In this document: positions 42,485 to 51,458 of the stretch, piece by piece
Layout of the letters: each line of letters opens with the position of its first letter
Position numbering within the stretch: position 1 is the stretch's first letter
Assembly: GCF_900101545.1 (NCBI RefSeq)
Contig: NZ_FMZU01000010.1
Span: 124,001 to 188,000 of the forward strand
Direction of reading: 5' to 3'
DNA: 64,000 nt
Source: Variovorax sp. CF079
GTDB taxonomy: Bacteria; Pseudomonadota; Gammaproteobacteria; Burkholderiales; Burkholderiaceae_C
Notes under the pieces: model-generated
Told to the model about the DNA's origin: nothing
What the model saw: only the letters and a program-made list of their open reading frames with translations
Databases searched by the model: none
Made by a program: the position numbers and the translations under genes

Positions 42485-43077
42485 GGCGCGGTGCGCGTGG
42501 GTGTGATGCTCATCACCGAGCGGTCGCCGCCGATGAACTCCATCTCGATGCCGAGCACTTCGCCCGCGCGCCCGCTCAGGCGCAGCGTGCGCACCTGGGC
42601 CGCGAGCTTCTCATCGATGGGCACGAGGTCCAGCGTCCACTTGTCGGGGGTGCCGGAGACCGAGGTGCGGAAGTAGCGCGCGAGGCTTTGGGTATTGCCG
42701 TTCAAGGTGCCGCGCATGGCTTCGACCATGCCGAGCAGCTCGGGCATGCTGTCGAGCGTCATGGTGCGCGTGCGTCCGCCGCGCGACAAGGTCAGCGTGT
42801 TGCCGTCGACCGCCATGGTCTCGGGGCGTGGCGTGAGCGTGCGCCGCGTCAGCCGGTCGGGCGCCTGGAAGCTCAGCGTGCCGCTGGCGTCCAGCGGGCC
42901 TTCGAGGCCGCGCACGAAGCGCTGCTCGGTGAAGCGCGCCTCGCCGCTCTTCTGCTTGGCGAGGAGGCCCATCAGTTCAGGAAGGTCGAGGGCCCAGGCG
43001 GATGATGCGGAAAAAGCCAGCACCGCCAGCAGTCCCCTGCCCCAGCGCTCAAGCCGAATCTTCGAGCCAGAAGTCAT
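42481..43077 (-). CDS. LolA-like outer-membrane lipoprotein carrier homologue of the pigment locus
   Basis: This 198-residue protein has a signal peptide (ending SSAWA) and a LolA-type beta-barrel fold pattern (KQKSGEARFTEQRFVRGL, then PETMAVDGNTLTLSRGG). Such paralogues accompany MMPL exporters in aryl-polyene clusters and may ferry the lipidated pigment through the periplasm. The start at 43077 (MTSGSKIRLERWG) overlaps the acyltransferase end by 29 bases. Confidence 0.82.
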   Translation of the reverse strand: MTSGSKIRLERWGRGLLAVLAFSASSAWALDLPELMGLLAKQKSGEARFTEQRFVRGLEGPLDASGTLSFQAPDRLTRRTLTPRPETMAVDGNTLTLSRGGRTRTMTLDSMPELLGMVEAMRGTLNGNTQSLARYFRTSVSGTPDKWTLDLVPIDEKLAAQVRTLRLSGRAGEVLGIEMEFIGGDRSVMSITPTRTAP

Positions 43078-44029
43078 GAAAATTGAACCAGTTGTAGGGA
43101 TAGGCACGGCACAAGGCCTCGAGCCGTGCCACATAAGTTTCGAGCGCGGCGTGGATGCGGCGTTCCCGCTCCGCCGGGTCGGATATGCGCTCGCTGAAGT
43201 CGGCCAGCGGCTCGAAGCGGACATCGTAGCGCGCCCCTCCGACATAGAGCCCGGCCATGAAGAACACCTTGCGACGCAGCAGCGCGGCCAGCCGGAACGG
43301 GCCATCGTTGATGAGCGCCGGCTGCCCGAGAAAAGGCAGCTCGATGCTGTTGCCGCGTTGCTGGCCCGCCTCGTCCGGACCCGCCAGCGTGCGATCGGCC
43401 AGGAGGCCCGCGAGGCCGCCGCCGTCGAGCCAGTCGCGCAGCGCGAGCATCGAATGCGGCCGGCCCAGGGCGATGATGTGGGGCCGCAGACCGGGCAGGC
43501 TGATCGCGTCGAGCACCGTGGTGATCTGCTGTGCGTTGTCTTGGTACATCAACATCGCGAGCCGCAGGTCTTCGGGATTTTGGCTCTGCTGCTTGCAGGC
43601 GCCCATCGCCTCGAAGCTGCCGATGTGCGCCCCCAGCAGGAAGGCGCCCCGCCCCGCATGCGCTTCGGCTTCGACCGGCAGATTGCCATAGACCCGGATG
43701 TCGAACAGGTCCAGGCGGCCGCGCAGCAAATAGATGCGATCGAGCACCGTCGAAGCAAAGGCATGGAGCAGCCGATAGCCATCGACCCAACCGGCATTCG
43801 GGCCGATCGCCCGGAACAAGTAGCGCTTGATGTGGCGCCGCTGCGCCGGCGAAAACAGCAGGAAGTAGAGGCTGATCGGATGCAGGATGAGACGCGCCAA
43901 CGGCCGCCCGCATTTGATGGCGATCCAGCAGATCACGCGCAACGCCAGCATGTTGCTGCGCTCGGGCATGCGTGACCAGTCGGCCTGGCGCGACTTCGCG
44001 TCGCCGGCCTCGGGCGGAATGCTGCTCAT
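43049..44029 (-). CDS. LpxL/HtrB-like acyltransferase of the pigment locus
   Basis: This 326-residue membrane-associated acyltransferase of the lipid A late-acyltransferase family has the HIGSFE catalytic box (LLGAHIGSFEAMG), ADRTLAGP and FFMAGLY. In aryl-polyene clusters this enzyme type is thought to transfer the polyene acyl chain to the anchor. The start at 44029 gives an ATGA overlap with the ligase gene. Confidence 0.85.
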   Translation of the reverse strand: MSSIPPEAGDAKSRQADWSRMPERSNMLALRVICWIAIKCGRPLARLILHPISLYFLLFSPAQRRHIKRYLFRAIGPNAGWVDGYRLLHAFASTVLDRIYLLRGRLDLFDIRVYGNLPVEAEAHAGRGAFLLGAHIGSFEAMGACKQQSQNPEDLRLAMLMYQDNAQQITTVLDAISLPGLRPHIIALGRPHSMLALRDWLDGGGLAGLLADRTLAGPDEAGQQRGNSIELPFLGQPALINDGPFRLAALLRRKVFFMAGLYVGGARYDVRFEPLADFSERISDPAERERRIHAALETYVARLEALCRAYPYNWFNFHDFWLEDSA

Positions 44030-45714
44030 GCCGTGCTGCCCGGCGTCCAGCGCCCGCTCGCCACCGTCACCCCGGAAGAGTGCACCTCGAAGCGCAGCCC
44101 GCGCGAGGCGCCGGTTTCGGGAATGAGGTCGATCACGAGCGTGCTGCCCGGGCGCACCGGCGCGAGGAACTTGGCCGCCGCCAGCGTCGGCTGTGCACCG
44201 AGCCGGGCCGCCAGCGCGGGCACGCCCTGCACTGCTTCGAGCACTTCCGACAGCAGCAGCGCACCGGGCAGCAAGGGCTGGCCCGGGAAATGACCCGCAA
44301 AAGCCGGATGGTCCGCCGGCACCTCGTGCGTAAGCTGCACCGGCGTGCCGTCGGATGCGAGCTGCGCCAGCGCGAACTCGCGCAGTGCCCTGGCGGTGAG
44401 CTTGCCCGTCCCCTCGCGCGGAAAGGCCGTGACGTGCACCACGCGGCGCGGCACGAACACCGCCTCCAGCCGCTCGCGCAGCGCCGCGATGATCGCGTGC
44501 GCATCGAGCGCCGGCGCCACCACGAAAGCCACCGGCCGCACCACGCCGTCGGTCACGTCGTCGGGCAGCCAGAAGGCACCGTCCACGACGCCCGGGATGC
44601 TGTTGAGATGGTGGTTGAGGTAGCCCAGCGAGCTGCGCCGGCCAGCCACGTGGATCAGGTCGTTGGCGCGGCCCAGCAGGCGGAAGCGCCGATCGTCGAC
44701 CAGCTCCAGCACGTCGGCCAGCGGCGTCGGCTCGGGGATGAAATCGCCTTCGAAGATGAAGCGCTCTCCGCCCTCGGCGTCGTGCTCGGAATGCACGCGG
44801 ATCTGGCCGAAGGTCTCCCAGACCTCGCTCTGGGTGGGCCGCCGCGTCGCGACCTGGCCCGATTCGGTGCTGCCGTAGATCTCGATCAGCATGCCGCCCG
44901 TGGCCTCTTCGGCCTGGGCCGCGAGCTGCGGCGAGAGCGGCGCGGTGGCCGAGAGAATCAGGTCCACCGGCGGCAGCGCCACGCCCGAGAGCAGCAGGGT
45001 CTTGAGATGGAAAGGCGTGGTCACCAGCGCGCGCGGCTGCGGCACCGAGGCCAGCGCCGCCGCGACATCGGCCGGGAAGAAGGGCCGTCCGCTGTCGAAA
45101 GCGGCACCGCCCAGCATGGCCAGCAGCACCGAGGATTCGAGGCCGTAGCTGTGCTGCACCGGCACCGTCGCCACCAGCGTGAGGCCGGCCAGCGAGGGGC
45201 GCCCGAGCAGGCCGGACAAGCGATCGACCGCCGCGGCCACGTCGCCCACCAGCGTCTGCCACGACTTGGCATGCGGCTGTGGCGTGCCGGTCGAGCCGGA
45301 GGTCAGCAGGCTGACGGCATGCAGGTCGCTCGCGATCTCGGGCACAGGCCGATCGCCGGCGTCGGCGACGGGCGCGCGGTTCTCGATCAGGATGCGCGGC
45401 ATGCCCGGCGTCTCGGCCTGTTCCGCGTCCACGATGGCGAAGGTGTGGCCGCCGGCCTCGACGAGGCGCGCCAGCGTGTCGGGCCGTGCATCGGGCGGCA
45501 GCAGGCTGGTCTCGCCGCGCACCAGTGCGGCCGCCAGGCTGACCGCGAAGGCATAGCGGTCGACACAGAGGTTGATCACCGGGCCGCCGGCCTCCAGCTC
45601 GGGTGCAAAGCGCGCGACGTCGGCCAGGAACTGGCGCGCGCTCACCGGCACGCCGTGACGCCAAGCGAGCGGCGCTTCAGGATCGCGATCGGAAAGAAGC
45701 GGAATCGGATTCAT
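44026..45714 (-). CDS. AMP-dependent aryl/acyl-ACP ligase fused to a C-terminal hotdog dehydratase-like domain
   Basis: This 562-residue two-domain protein has an N-terminal adenylation domain (residues 1-440) with LLTSGSTGTP, YGSTESGQVATR and the terminal lysine motif REGTGKLTA. The C-terminal 110 residues form a FabA/FabZ-like hotdog domain (HPAFAGHFPGQPLLPGALL). In standard aryl-polyene clusters these are two genes. The adenylation domain would activate the hydroxybenzoate starter and load it on the ACP. The start at 45714 overlaps the membrane-protein stop. Confidence 0.87.
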   Translation of the reverse strand: MNPIPLLSDRDPEAPLAWRHGVPVSARQFLADVARFAPELEAGGPVINLCVDRYAFAVSLAAALVRGETSLLPPDARPDTLARLVEAGGHTFAIVDAEQAETPGMPRILIENRAPVADAGDRPVPEIASDLHAVSLLTSGSTGTPQPHAKSWQTLVGDVAAAVDRLSGLLGRPSLAGLTLVATVPVQHSYGLESSVLLAMLGGAAFDSGRPFFPADVAAALASVPQPRALVTTPFHLKTLLLSGVALPPVDLILSATAPLSPQLAAQAEEATGGMLIEIYGSTESGQVATRRPTQSEVWETFGQIRVHSEHDAEGGERFIFEGDFIPEPTPLADVLELVDDRRFRLLGRANDLIHVAGRRSSLGYLNHHLNSIPGVVDGAFWLPDDVTDGVVRPVAFVVAPALDAHAIIAALRERLEAVFVPRRVVHVTAFPREGTGKLTARALREFALAQLASDGTPVQLTHEVPADHPAFAGHFPGQPLLPGALLLSEVLEAVQGVPALAARLGAQPTLAAAKFLAPVRPGSTLVIDLIPETGASRGLRFEVHSSGVTVASGRWTPGSTA

Positions 45715-46349
45715 CGCCGGGTGTGGGTATCGACCGGCGCACCGTAGAACGCGCGCACCGTGTCGATCAGGCGGGTGCGCTCGAATTCGGGATGCAGCCG
45801 ATAGCGCAGAAGGTACTCGCCCAGGAACAGCCCCGCCACCATCAGAGGGGTGAGCAGATTGGCCAGCACCGACCAGGCGGCGAAGGACAGGAAGGCATAG
45901 ACCGCGATCGAGGCCACGGTCATGAGCGCGAAATAGGCGGTCCAGACACAGGTCACGCGAGCGGTGTAGGCACGCATGGCCGGCGACAGCGGATGGATGC
46001 GCTCGGCGAACTGGCCGATCAGCGACAGGCGGTCGCCGCGCAGCGTGCTGCCGAACCATCCGCACAGCAAGGCGTTGATGCCCGCGTGCTGCAACACATA
46101 GAGCCGATTGGGGTCCCCCGCCTCGCCGCGCAGCACCAGCGCGAAGCCGATCACACCGGCCGCGCCGGCCACTGCCAAGCCCCAGACGCCGAAGCGGCTA
46201 CCGGCCAGGCCCAGCGCTGCCAGCCACAGCGGTGCGAGCAGCACCCCCACCGCCCAGGGCGCGGCGGCGTGGTACAGCATCATCCAATGGGAAACGCCGG
46301 CATAGGCCACCCCCGCGAGCAGCAGGAGCGCCATGCGCCATCGAGACAT
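45711..46349 (-). CDS. multi-pass membrane protein of the pigment locus (COG4648-like)
   Basis: This 212-residue protein has about five to six predicted membrane segments. It resembles the conserved membrane protein found between the ACP and ligase genes of aryl-polyene clusters. Its function is unknown. The N-terminus (MSRWRMALLLLAGVAYAG) is a clear first helix. Three bases separate it from the ACP gene. Confidence 0.78.
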   Translation of the reverse strand: MSRWRMALLLLAGVAYAGVSHWMMLYHAAAPWAVGVLLAPLWLAALGLAGSRFGVWGLAVAGAAGVIGFALVLRGEAGDPNRLYVLQHAGINALLCGWFGSTLRGDRLSLIGQFAERIHPLSPAMRAYTARVTCVWTAYFALMTVASIAVYAFLSFAAWSVLANLLTPLMVAGLFLGEYLLRYRLHPEFERTRLIDTVRAFYGAPVDTHTRR

Positions 46350-46352
46350 GGA

Positions 46353-46661
46353 TCAGGAAGCGCCGCGATTCTGCGCGACGTGGGCCGCAAGACTGCGCAG
46401 CGACTGGAAGATTTGCTGATTGCGCTCGTCATCGGAGCGCAGCTGGAAGCCGTACTTGCGCGAGACCTCGAGCGCGACTTCGAGGATGTCGATCGAATCG
46501 AGCCCCAGGCCTTCCCCGTACAGCGGCGCCGTGGGCACGATCTCGGAGGGTGCGATCTCGAGATTGAGCGACTCCACAAGAAGAACAGCCAGCTCGTTCT
46601 CGAGGGCTGACTGTTCGGGCGCATCGCCGACGGCGGAAATAGGGGGCTGGGTCGATGACAA
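46353..46661 (-). CDS. acyl carrier protein of the pigment locus
   Basis: This 102-residue ACP has the phosphopantetheine site GLGLDSIDILE with Ser56. An N-terminal extension of about 18 residues precedes the fold. It is the first gene of the ten-gene minus arm and would carry the aryl starter and growing polyene. Typical aryl-polyene loci have two ACPs; only one is present here. Confidence 0.9.
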   Translation of the reverse strand: MSSTQPPISAVGDAPEQSALENELAVLLVESLNLEIAPSEIVPTAPLYGEGLGLDSIDILEVALEVSRKYGFQLRSDDERNQQIFQSLRSLAAHVAQNRGAS

Positions 46662-46761
46662 ATCAAACTCCGAGAACTTTTGAATGAACTATCGCACGGG
46701 GTGCGAATTATAGGAGGCCGCTTCGATAGACTCCGCTGCGTACCACTGACCGGGAGCACCC

Positions 46762-48279
46762 ATGGCCGACCCCCTTCTGATCGCCCGCCACGACACCATC
46801 GAATGCGCCCTGCTGCCGGGCCTGACCAATCGCCACGGCCTGATCACCGGCGCCACCGGCACCGGCAAAACCGTCACCTTGCAGACCATTGCCGAACAGC
46901 TTTCGAACATCGGCGTGCCGGTGTTCATGGCCGACGTCAAGGGCGACCTGACCGGCGCCAGCCAGCAAGGCAGCATCGGCGAGAAGATGGCCGCCACCCT
47001 CAAGGAACGCGGCATCGAGCTGCCCCAGCCCCTCGCCTGCCCCGTCACGCTGTGGGACGTGTTCGGCGAACAGGGCCACCCGGTGCGCGCCACCGTCTCC
47101 GACATGGGCCCGCTGCTCTTGGGCCGCATGCTCAACCTCAACGAAACCCAGGCCGGCGTGCTGAACCTGGTGTTCAAGATCGCGGACGACAACGGCCTGC
47201 TGCTGCTCGACCTGAAGGACCTGCGCGCCATGCTGCAGCACGTGGGCGAGAACGCGAGCCAGTTCACCACCGAATATGGCAACATCAGCGCCGCCAGCGT
47301 GGGCGCGATCCAGCGCGGCCTACTGCAGATCGAGAGCCAGGGCGGCGACAAGTTCTTCGGCGAGCCGATGCTCAACATCGCGGACTTCATGCAGACCGCG
47401 GACGGCAAGGGCGTGGTCAACATCCTCGCCGCCGACAAGCTGATGAACTCGCCGCGGCTCTACGCCACCTTCCTCTTGTGGCTGCTGTCGGAGCTGTTCG
47501 AGCAACTGCCCGAGATCGGCGACCCGGAGCAGCCTAAGCTGGTGTTCTTCTTCGACGAGGCCCATTTGCTCTTCAACGAGGCGCCCAAGGCCCTGGTCGA
47601 ACGCATCGAGCTCGTGGTGCGACTGGTGCGCTCCAAGGGCGTGGGCGTGTTCTTCGTGACGCAGAACCCGCTGGACATTCCGGATACGGTGCTGGCGCAG
47701 TTGGGCAATCGCGTGCAGCACGCGCTGCGGGCCTTTACGCCGCGGGATCAGAAGGCCGTGAAGGCGACAGCCACGACGATGCGGCAGAAGCCGGGGTTGG
47801 ATATCGAGACGGCGATCACGGAGCTGGCGGTTGGGGAGGCGCTGGTGAGTTTTCTCGACGGCAAGGGGCGGCCGACGATCACCGAGCGTGTGTATGTGCT
47901 GCCGCCGGGAAGCCAGATCGGGCCGATCACTGCTGCGCAGCGGCAGGCGTTGATTGCGAACTCGCTGGTGGCCGGGGTTTATGAGAAGGCCGTAGACCGC
48001 GAGTCGGCGTACGAAAAGCTCAAGGGACGGGCCGAGACGGCGCCTGACGCGCCGGCTATCAAAGGCAAGCCTGGCGCTGCAGCGGCGGAGGAATCGGGTG
48101 GGCTGATGGGTGGGCTGAACGAGATCCTGTTCGGCTCCACGGGCCCGCGCGGCGGCAAGCGCGATGGGCTTGCGCAGACGATGGCCAAGTCGGCGGTGCG
48201 GACCATGGGCACCACCGTCGGCAAGGAGATCCTGCGCGGGGTACTGGGTGGGATCTTTGGAGCTAAGACGCGGCGCTGA
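46762..48279 (+). CDS. yjgR: HerA-like ATPase of the YjgR/DUF853 family
   Basis: This 505-residue P-loop ATPase has Walker A GATGTGKT at 30-37 and Walker [13 protein letters not shown] near residue 266. The C-terminal glycine-rich end ([16 protein letters not shown]) matches YjgR. The molecular role is unknown; the family is widespread and not specific to defence islands. From about codon 310 (base 47690) codon use changes from C-ending to G-ending (GGG, ACG, GCG). That suggests a mosaic gene. Confidence 0.88.
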   Translation: MADPLLIARHDTIECALLPGLTNRHGLITGATGTGKTVTLQTIAEQLSNIGVPVFMADVKGDLTGASQQGSIGEKMAATLKERGIELPQPLACPVTLWDVFGEQGHPVRATVSDMGPLLLGRMLNLNETQAGVLNLVFKIADDNGLLLLDLKDLRAMLQHVGENASQFTTEYGNISAASVGAIQRGLLQIESQGGDKFFGEPMLNIADFMQTADGKGVVNILAADKLMNSPRLYATFLLWLLSELFEQLPEIGDPEQPKLVFFFDEAHLLFNEAPKALVERIELVVRLVRSKGVGVFFVTQNPLDIPDTVLAQLGNRVQHALRAFTPRDQKAVKATATTMRQKPGLDIETAITELAVGEALVSFLDGKGRPTITERVYVLPPGSQIGPITAAQRQALIANSLVAGVYEKAVDRESAYEKLKGRAETAPDAPAIKGKPGAAAAEESGGLMGGLNEILFGSTGPRGGKRDGLAQTMAKSAVRTMGTTVGKEILRGVLGGIFGAKTRR

Positions 48280-48305
48280 AGGGCCCAGTCCTGATCGCCC
48301 TTTTT
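48280..48305 (+). terminator. rho-independent terminator after yjgR
   Basis: Immediately after the stop codon, AGGGC (48280-48284) pairs with GCCCT (48297-48301), with a small inner CAG/CTG pairing, followed by four T. The stem is short but the position and T-run fit a terminator. Confidence 0.5.
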
Positions 48306-48369
48306 GCCCCGGCATGTGGGTGTCGCCCACGAGCTTCTCGACATCGCATTGCCCAAATGAGCCTCCGGG

Positions 48370-48945
48370 TCACGGCAGGCGCCAGCCCTGGAAGCCGGCG
48401 TCCGGATCGAGCGGCGAAGGCGGCGCCATGCCGCTTTCTGCAGTGAAGCCGGCGTAGTCCACGAGCCTGACCACGGTCGAGAAAGGCTCGGACTCGACCG
48501 CAAGGATGGCGGCGCGAAACACAAGGCGAACGCAGCCATTGATGTCCTCGCCGCCACCACGCGCGAAGGCGCGCAGGCCCGACCCCGCATGGGTGAAACC
48601 ACCGACGTGACGTGTGGGCGGGACCGTGAGGGCGCTCGATGGTGCGGCGCCGAGGGCATCCAGCACATCGCCGCTGCGCAGTTCCACCGACAGCCGCAGC
48701 GTGATCGGCTGGGCGGCTCGCGCCAACTCCAGTCCGACCCAGAAGGCTTCGTTGTCGGCCGTCGGCACGATGAGGTCGCCCTGCCGGCCGAGCCCGACCG
48801 GCAGCGCACCCAGGCTAGAGGGCAGGCTGCCGGAGGCGATGCGCGACGTCGGGCGCAGGAAGCGCTGGAACGACAGACGCAACCCCGGCGGGATGCATGC
48901 GCCCGCAAGGTCGATCCAGTCGGCGGTCGGCGTGGCGATGGACGT
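48370..48945 (-). CDS. hypothetical protein with apparent non-standard (ACG) start, fourth gene of the caspase operon
   Basis: The 191-residue product has no motif I recognise. It seems beta-rich, with a C-terminal end GFQGWRLP. No ATG, GTG or TTG lies at the expected place. A perfect AGGAGG (48952-48957) stands six bases before an in-frame ACG at 48945, 17 bases after the caspase stop. The next TTG in frame would delete the conserved-looking DWIDLAGACIPPGL stretch. The frame also runs upstream within the caspase gene. The coding call is reasonable; the start is uncertain. Confidence 0.55.
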   Translation of the reverse strand, partial: TSIATPTADWIDLAGACIPPGLRLSFQRFLRPTSRIASGSLPSSLGALPVGLGRQGDLIVPTADNEAFWVGLELARAAQPITLRLSVELRSGDVLDALGAAPSSALTVPPTRHVGGFTHAGSGLRAFARGGGEDINGCVRLVFRAAILAVESEPFSTVVRLVDYAGFTAESGMAPPSPLDPDAGFQGWRLP

Positions 48946-48962
48946 GGCTGGCCTCCTGGCGA

Positions 48963-51440
48963 CTATTCCATTCCCGCCTTCAAGGCCTCGAGCGCGCAGG
49001 GCGGCAGGTTCAGCGAGGCCGCGCGGGCGCGGGTCGCGCGCGGCAGGCGCGCCAGTGCCTCCGGCGACCGCGGCACGCTGCGCGGCGCACGCTTGGCCAC
49101 CTTCGGCAGCATGCCGGGCTGGAGCGCCTGCGACGGCGGCGATGGCGGGGTGCTGACCTGAGGCCGAAGGACGGCACGCGCGAGTTCCTTCCTGGCTGAG
49201 GACTTCACTTCTTCGTCGGTGTTCCACACCAGGAATGGCGGCAGCGCGGCCAGGGCCTGGATCCGTGCCCACATGTCCGCCGGAACGAGGTCGACACGCT
49301 TGCGGGCAGCCTGCGCCAGCAAGGCCCAGCTGCGCTGGAACATCGGCGGGCCGCGCAAAGCGTTGACCCGCCGCAGCTTCGGGTCCGCGCATTGCAGCGC
49401 GAGCGCCTCCACGTCGGGATGACCCTCGCCGAGCAGCCCGCGAAGGTTCGCGACGACGGTGTCGAGCATGCTGATGTCGCGTCCGGAATCGCGCTCACGC
49501 TCGATCAGGAGCAGGTGGCCGCCGATGATGCCGGCCACGGGATTGCGGGACTTGAGCATCAGCATCTCTTCGAGTCGTGCGCTCAGGATACGCCGCTCGT
49601 TGGCCATGGCCTGCTTGGCAGTTTCGGCCATCCGATCTTCCGCATCGGTCTCGGCGTCGTGCTCTTCTCCGAGCCGGCGCATCATCACCGCGGCGCGCGG
49701 TCGCGGATCGACCTTGGTCGCGCCCGGAACGACCCGCCGCAGCACGAAGACCTCGGTGCGCCACCCTGCGCAGACGATCAGGCTTTGCTCGATTGCATGC
49801 CCTTCCTCGATGTCCTGCCGCAGGAAGTAGCTGCCGGGGTGCACCGCTGCAACGCTGAAGGCATAGGCGTCGCCGCCCTCATGGCGCTCGCGCACCTGTT
49901 CCATGTCGATGACGGCCTCCCCGTTCGCATCGACGATGCTGACACCGTGCCACGGCGGCGTGGTGCCCGGCACGGTATCGATCTTGCTGCTGTAGGTGCG
50001 AACCATGACCATGATCACCGCCTGCCCGGGCAACGCCACGAGCGCATTGGCCGCATCCACCGCACGCCGGCGGCCGGCCTGATGGTACTCGTGGCTTGCC
50101 GCAGTGTCCGGCAGCGGCACCACGGTTGCCAGTAGCTGGGCCTGGCCCAGGTCGGTGAGCGGGTGATCACGATCCAGCATCACCACCCGCTGGGTGATTG
50201 CGTTCCCGATTCGGATCTTCACCTTGAACAGGCCCGGCGGCAGAGGTGTGGAAAGATGGGCTGGTCCATAGTCGACCAGGGAGAACCGGTTGTCGACGAC
50301 GAATATCTCGGCCGTGGGATCGCCGGGATCGACGTCGAGGCGGTAGACCTCACTGCCATCGAACTGCATCACCGGCACACCGGCATCCACGATCGCGACC
50401 TTGGTCGGACGCACGACTTCGAAGCCGTGGCGTAGCCCGGCGTCCGGCACTTCCATCAGGTACAGGCCAGGCTTGAGCGCCAGGACCTTGGGCCCATCGT
50501 CCACCGTGAATGTCCGGCTCACCACCGGCGGCGACCCCGACCACAGGTGCGCATTGGCGCCCGTGGCCGGGGCCTTGAACGTGAGCGTGACCTCATAGGC
50601 CGGCGGCGTGACGCCGCGGGCAAAGATGAGGCCGGAGTCCTCCTGCACGACTTCGGGCTCCTGCGCGACGTCGCGGTCGTCGCGATCGCGCTGCACGAAA
50701 CGCGCGGACTGCGCATTGCGCACCCAGTCGGCCAGGCTGCGGCCGGTCACGCGCCCGTTCACATCGGCCGCCGCGCCTCGCAAGCCTTCGAGCAGGGTCC
50801 AGGTGAACACGCCGTGGGTTCTGTCCTCGTCTTCGGCGATCGGAACCTCTACCGCCTTCAGGGGACGCTGGGCGGCGAAGGCGACGAAGTTGGCCAAGGG
50901 GGGATTGGAAGCCGCCGCGAGCGGCAGCGGCGGATCGTGCGGCTGCAGGAAGGAAGCCCGGTTCATGCAGGCATCAACCCAGAGGACGAACTCCCGGAAG
51001 TAGCCCGCATCCTGCAGCCAGTTGAGCCAGCCGGTCGCGTGAATGTTCAGGCCTAGCCGCTCCTTGGCATCGGCAGTGAAGAGGCAGGCGCGCTGGCGTC
51101 CCGGCGAGAAGCCGTGCCCGGACATGTAGATGTAGAGCCTGCGCCCGACCTGCATGCCCTTGCGGGCCTTCTTGTTGGCCTGTGCGACGCCGTCGATGTT
51201 CGACATCAACTGGTCGAGCTGCCCGGCCGTCGGAACGGCAGCGCCCGGGACGTGCGGTACCGCTAGAGGTTCGAAGATGTTCTGCACGCCGGGCAATCCA
51301 CCGCCGTTCGGATCGAGCAGCCACTTCTTCATGGCATCGACGTCGTTGCGCGGCCCGCGCAGGTCGACGGGCGAATTGCCTTCGCCGAGCTCGGGGTAGC
51401 TGTCGATGCCGATGAGGATGGCGTAGTCGTTCGGGTTCAT
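48963..51440 (-). CDS. large caspase-like (C14/metacaspase-type) protein
   Basis: This 825-residue protein has an N-terminal caspase-like domain, about residues 1-240. It begins YAILIGIDSYPE and LRGPRNDVDAMKKWLL, and holds the catalytic dyad H109 (YMSGHG) and C158 (LWVDACMN). The remaining 580 residues look like beta-rich repeats (residues 290-520) and then a helical region (600-750) ending in a basic, proline-rich tail. No signal peptide or membrane segment is seen. It lies 18 bases downstream of the metzincin gene in the same operon. Targets are unknown. Bacterial caspases often act in conflict or cell-death systems, but that role is not shown here. Confidence 0.87.
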   Translation of the reverse strand: MNPNDYAILIGIDSYPELGEGNSPVDLRGPRNDVDAMKKWLLDPNGGGLPGVQNIFEPLAVPHVPGAAVPTAGQLDQLMSNIDGVAQANKKARKGMQVGRRLYIYMSGHGFSPGRQRACLFTADAKERLGLNIHATGWLNWLQDAGYFREFVLWVDACMNRASFLQPHDPPLPLAAASNPPLANFVAFAAQRPLKAVEVPIAEDEDRTHGVFTWTLLEGLRGAAADVNGRVTGRSLADWVRNAQSARFVQRDRDDRDVAQEPEVVQEDSGLIFARGVTPPAYEVTLTFKAPATGANAHLWSGSPPVVSRTFTVDDGPKVLALKPGLYLMEVPDAGLRHGFEVVRPTKVAIVDAGVPVMQFDGSEVYRLDVDPGDPTAEIFVVDNRFSLVDYGPAHLSTPLPPGLFKVKIRIGNAITQRVVMLDRDHPLTDLGQAQLLATVVPLPDTAASHEYHQAGRRRAVDAANALVALPGQAVIMVMVRTYSSKIDTVPGTTPPWHGVSIVDANGEAVIDMEQVRERHEGGDAYAFSVAAVHPGSYFLRQDIEEGHAIEQSLIVCAGWRTEVFVLRRVVPGATKVDPRPRAAVMMRRLGEEHDAETDAEDRMAETAKQAMANERRILSARLEEMLMLKSRNPVAGIIGGHLLLIERERDSGRDISMLDTVVANLRGLLGEGHPDVEALALQCADPKLRRVNALRGPPMFQRSWALLAQAARKRVDLVPADMWARIQALAALPPFLVWNTDEEVKSSARKELARAVLRPQVSTPPSPPSQALQPGMLPKVAKRAPRSVPRSPEALARLPRATRARAASLNLPPCALEALKAGME

Positions 51441-51458
51441 CTGGCGTTCCCGGGGGAC

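Noticed and set aside
43049..46065. Apparent giant fusions of the acyltransferase and ligase frames with upstream sequence
   Set aside because: The frames stay open by chance. ATGA overlaps and family N-termini at 44029 and 45714 give separate, normal-length proteins.
46762..48279. HerA-like ATPase as part of a defence system with the neighbouring caspase
   Set aside because: It is of the widespread YjgR/DUF853 type, on the opposite strand and followed by its own terminator.
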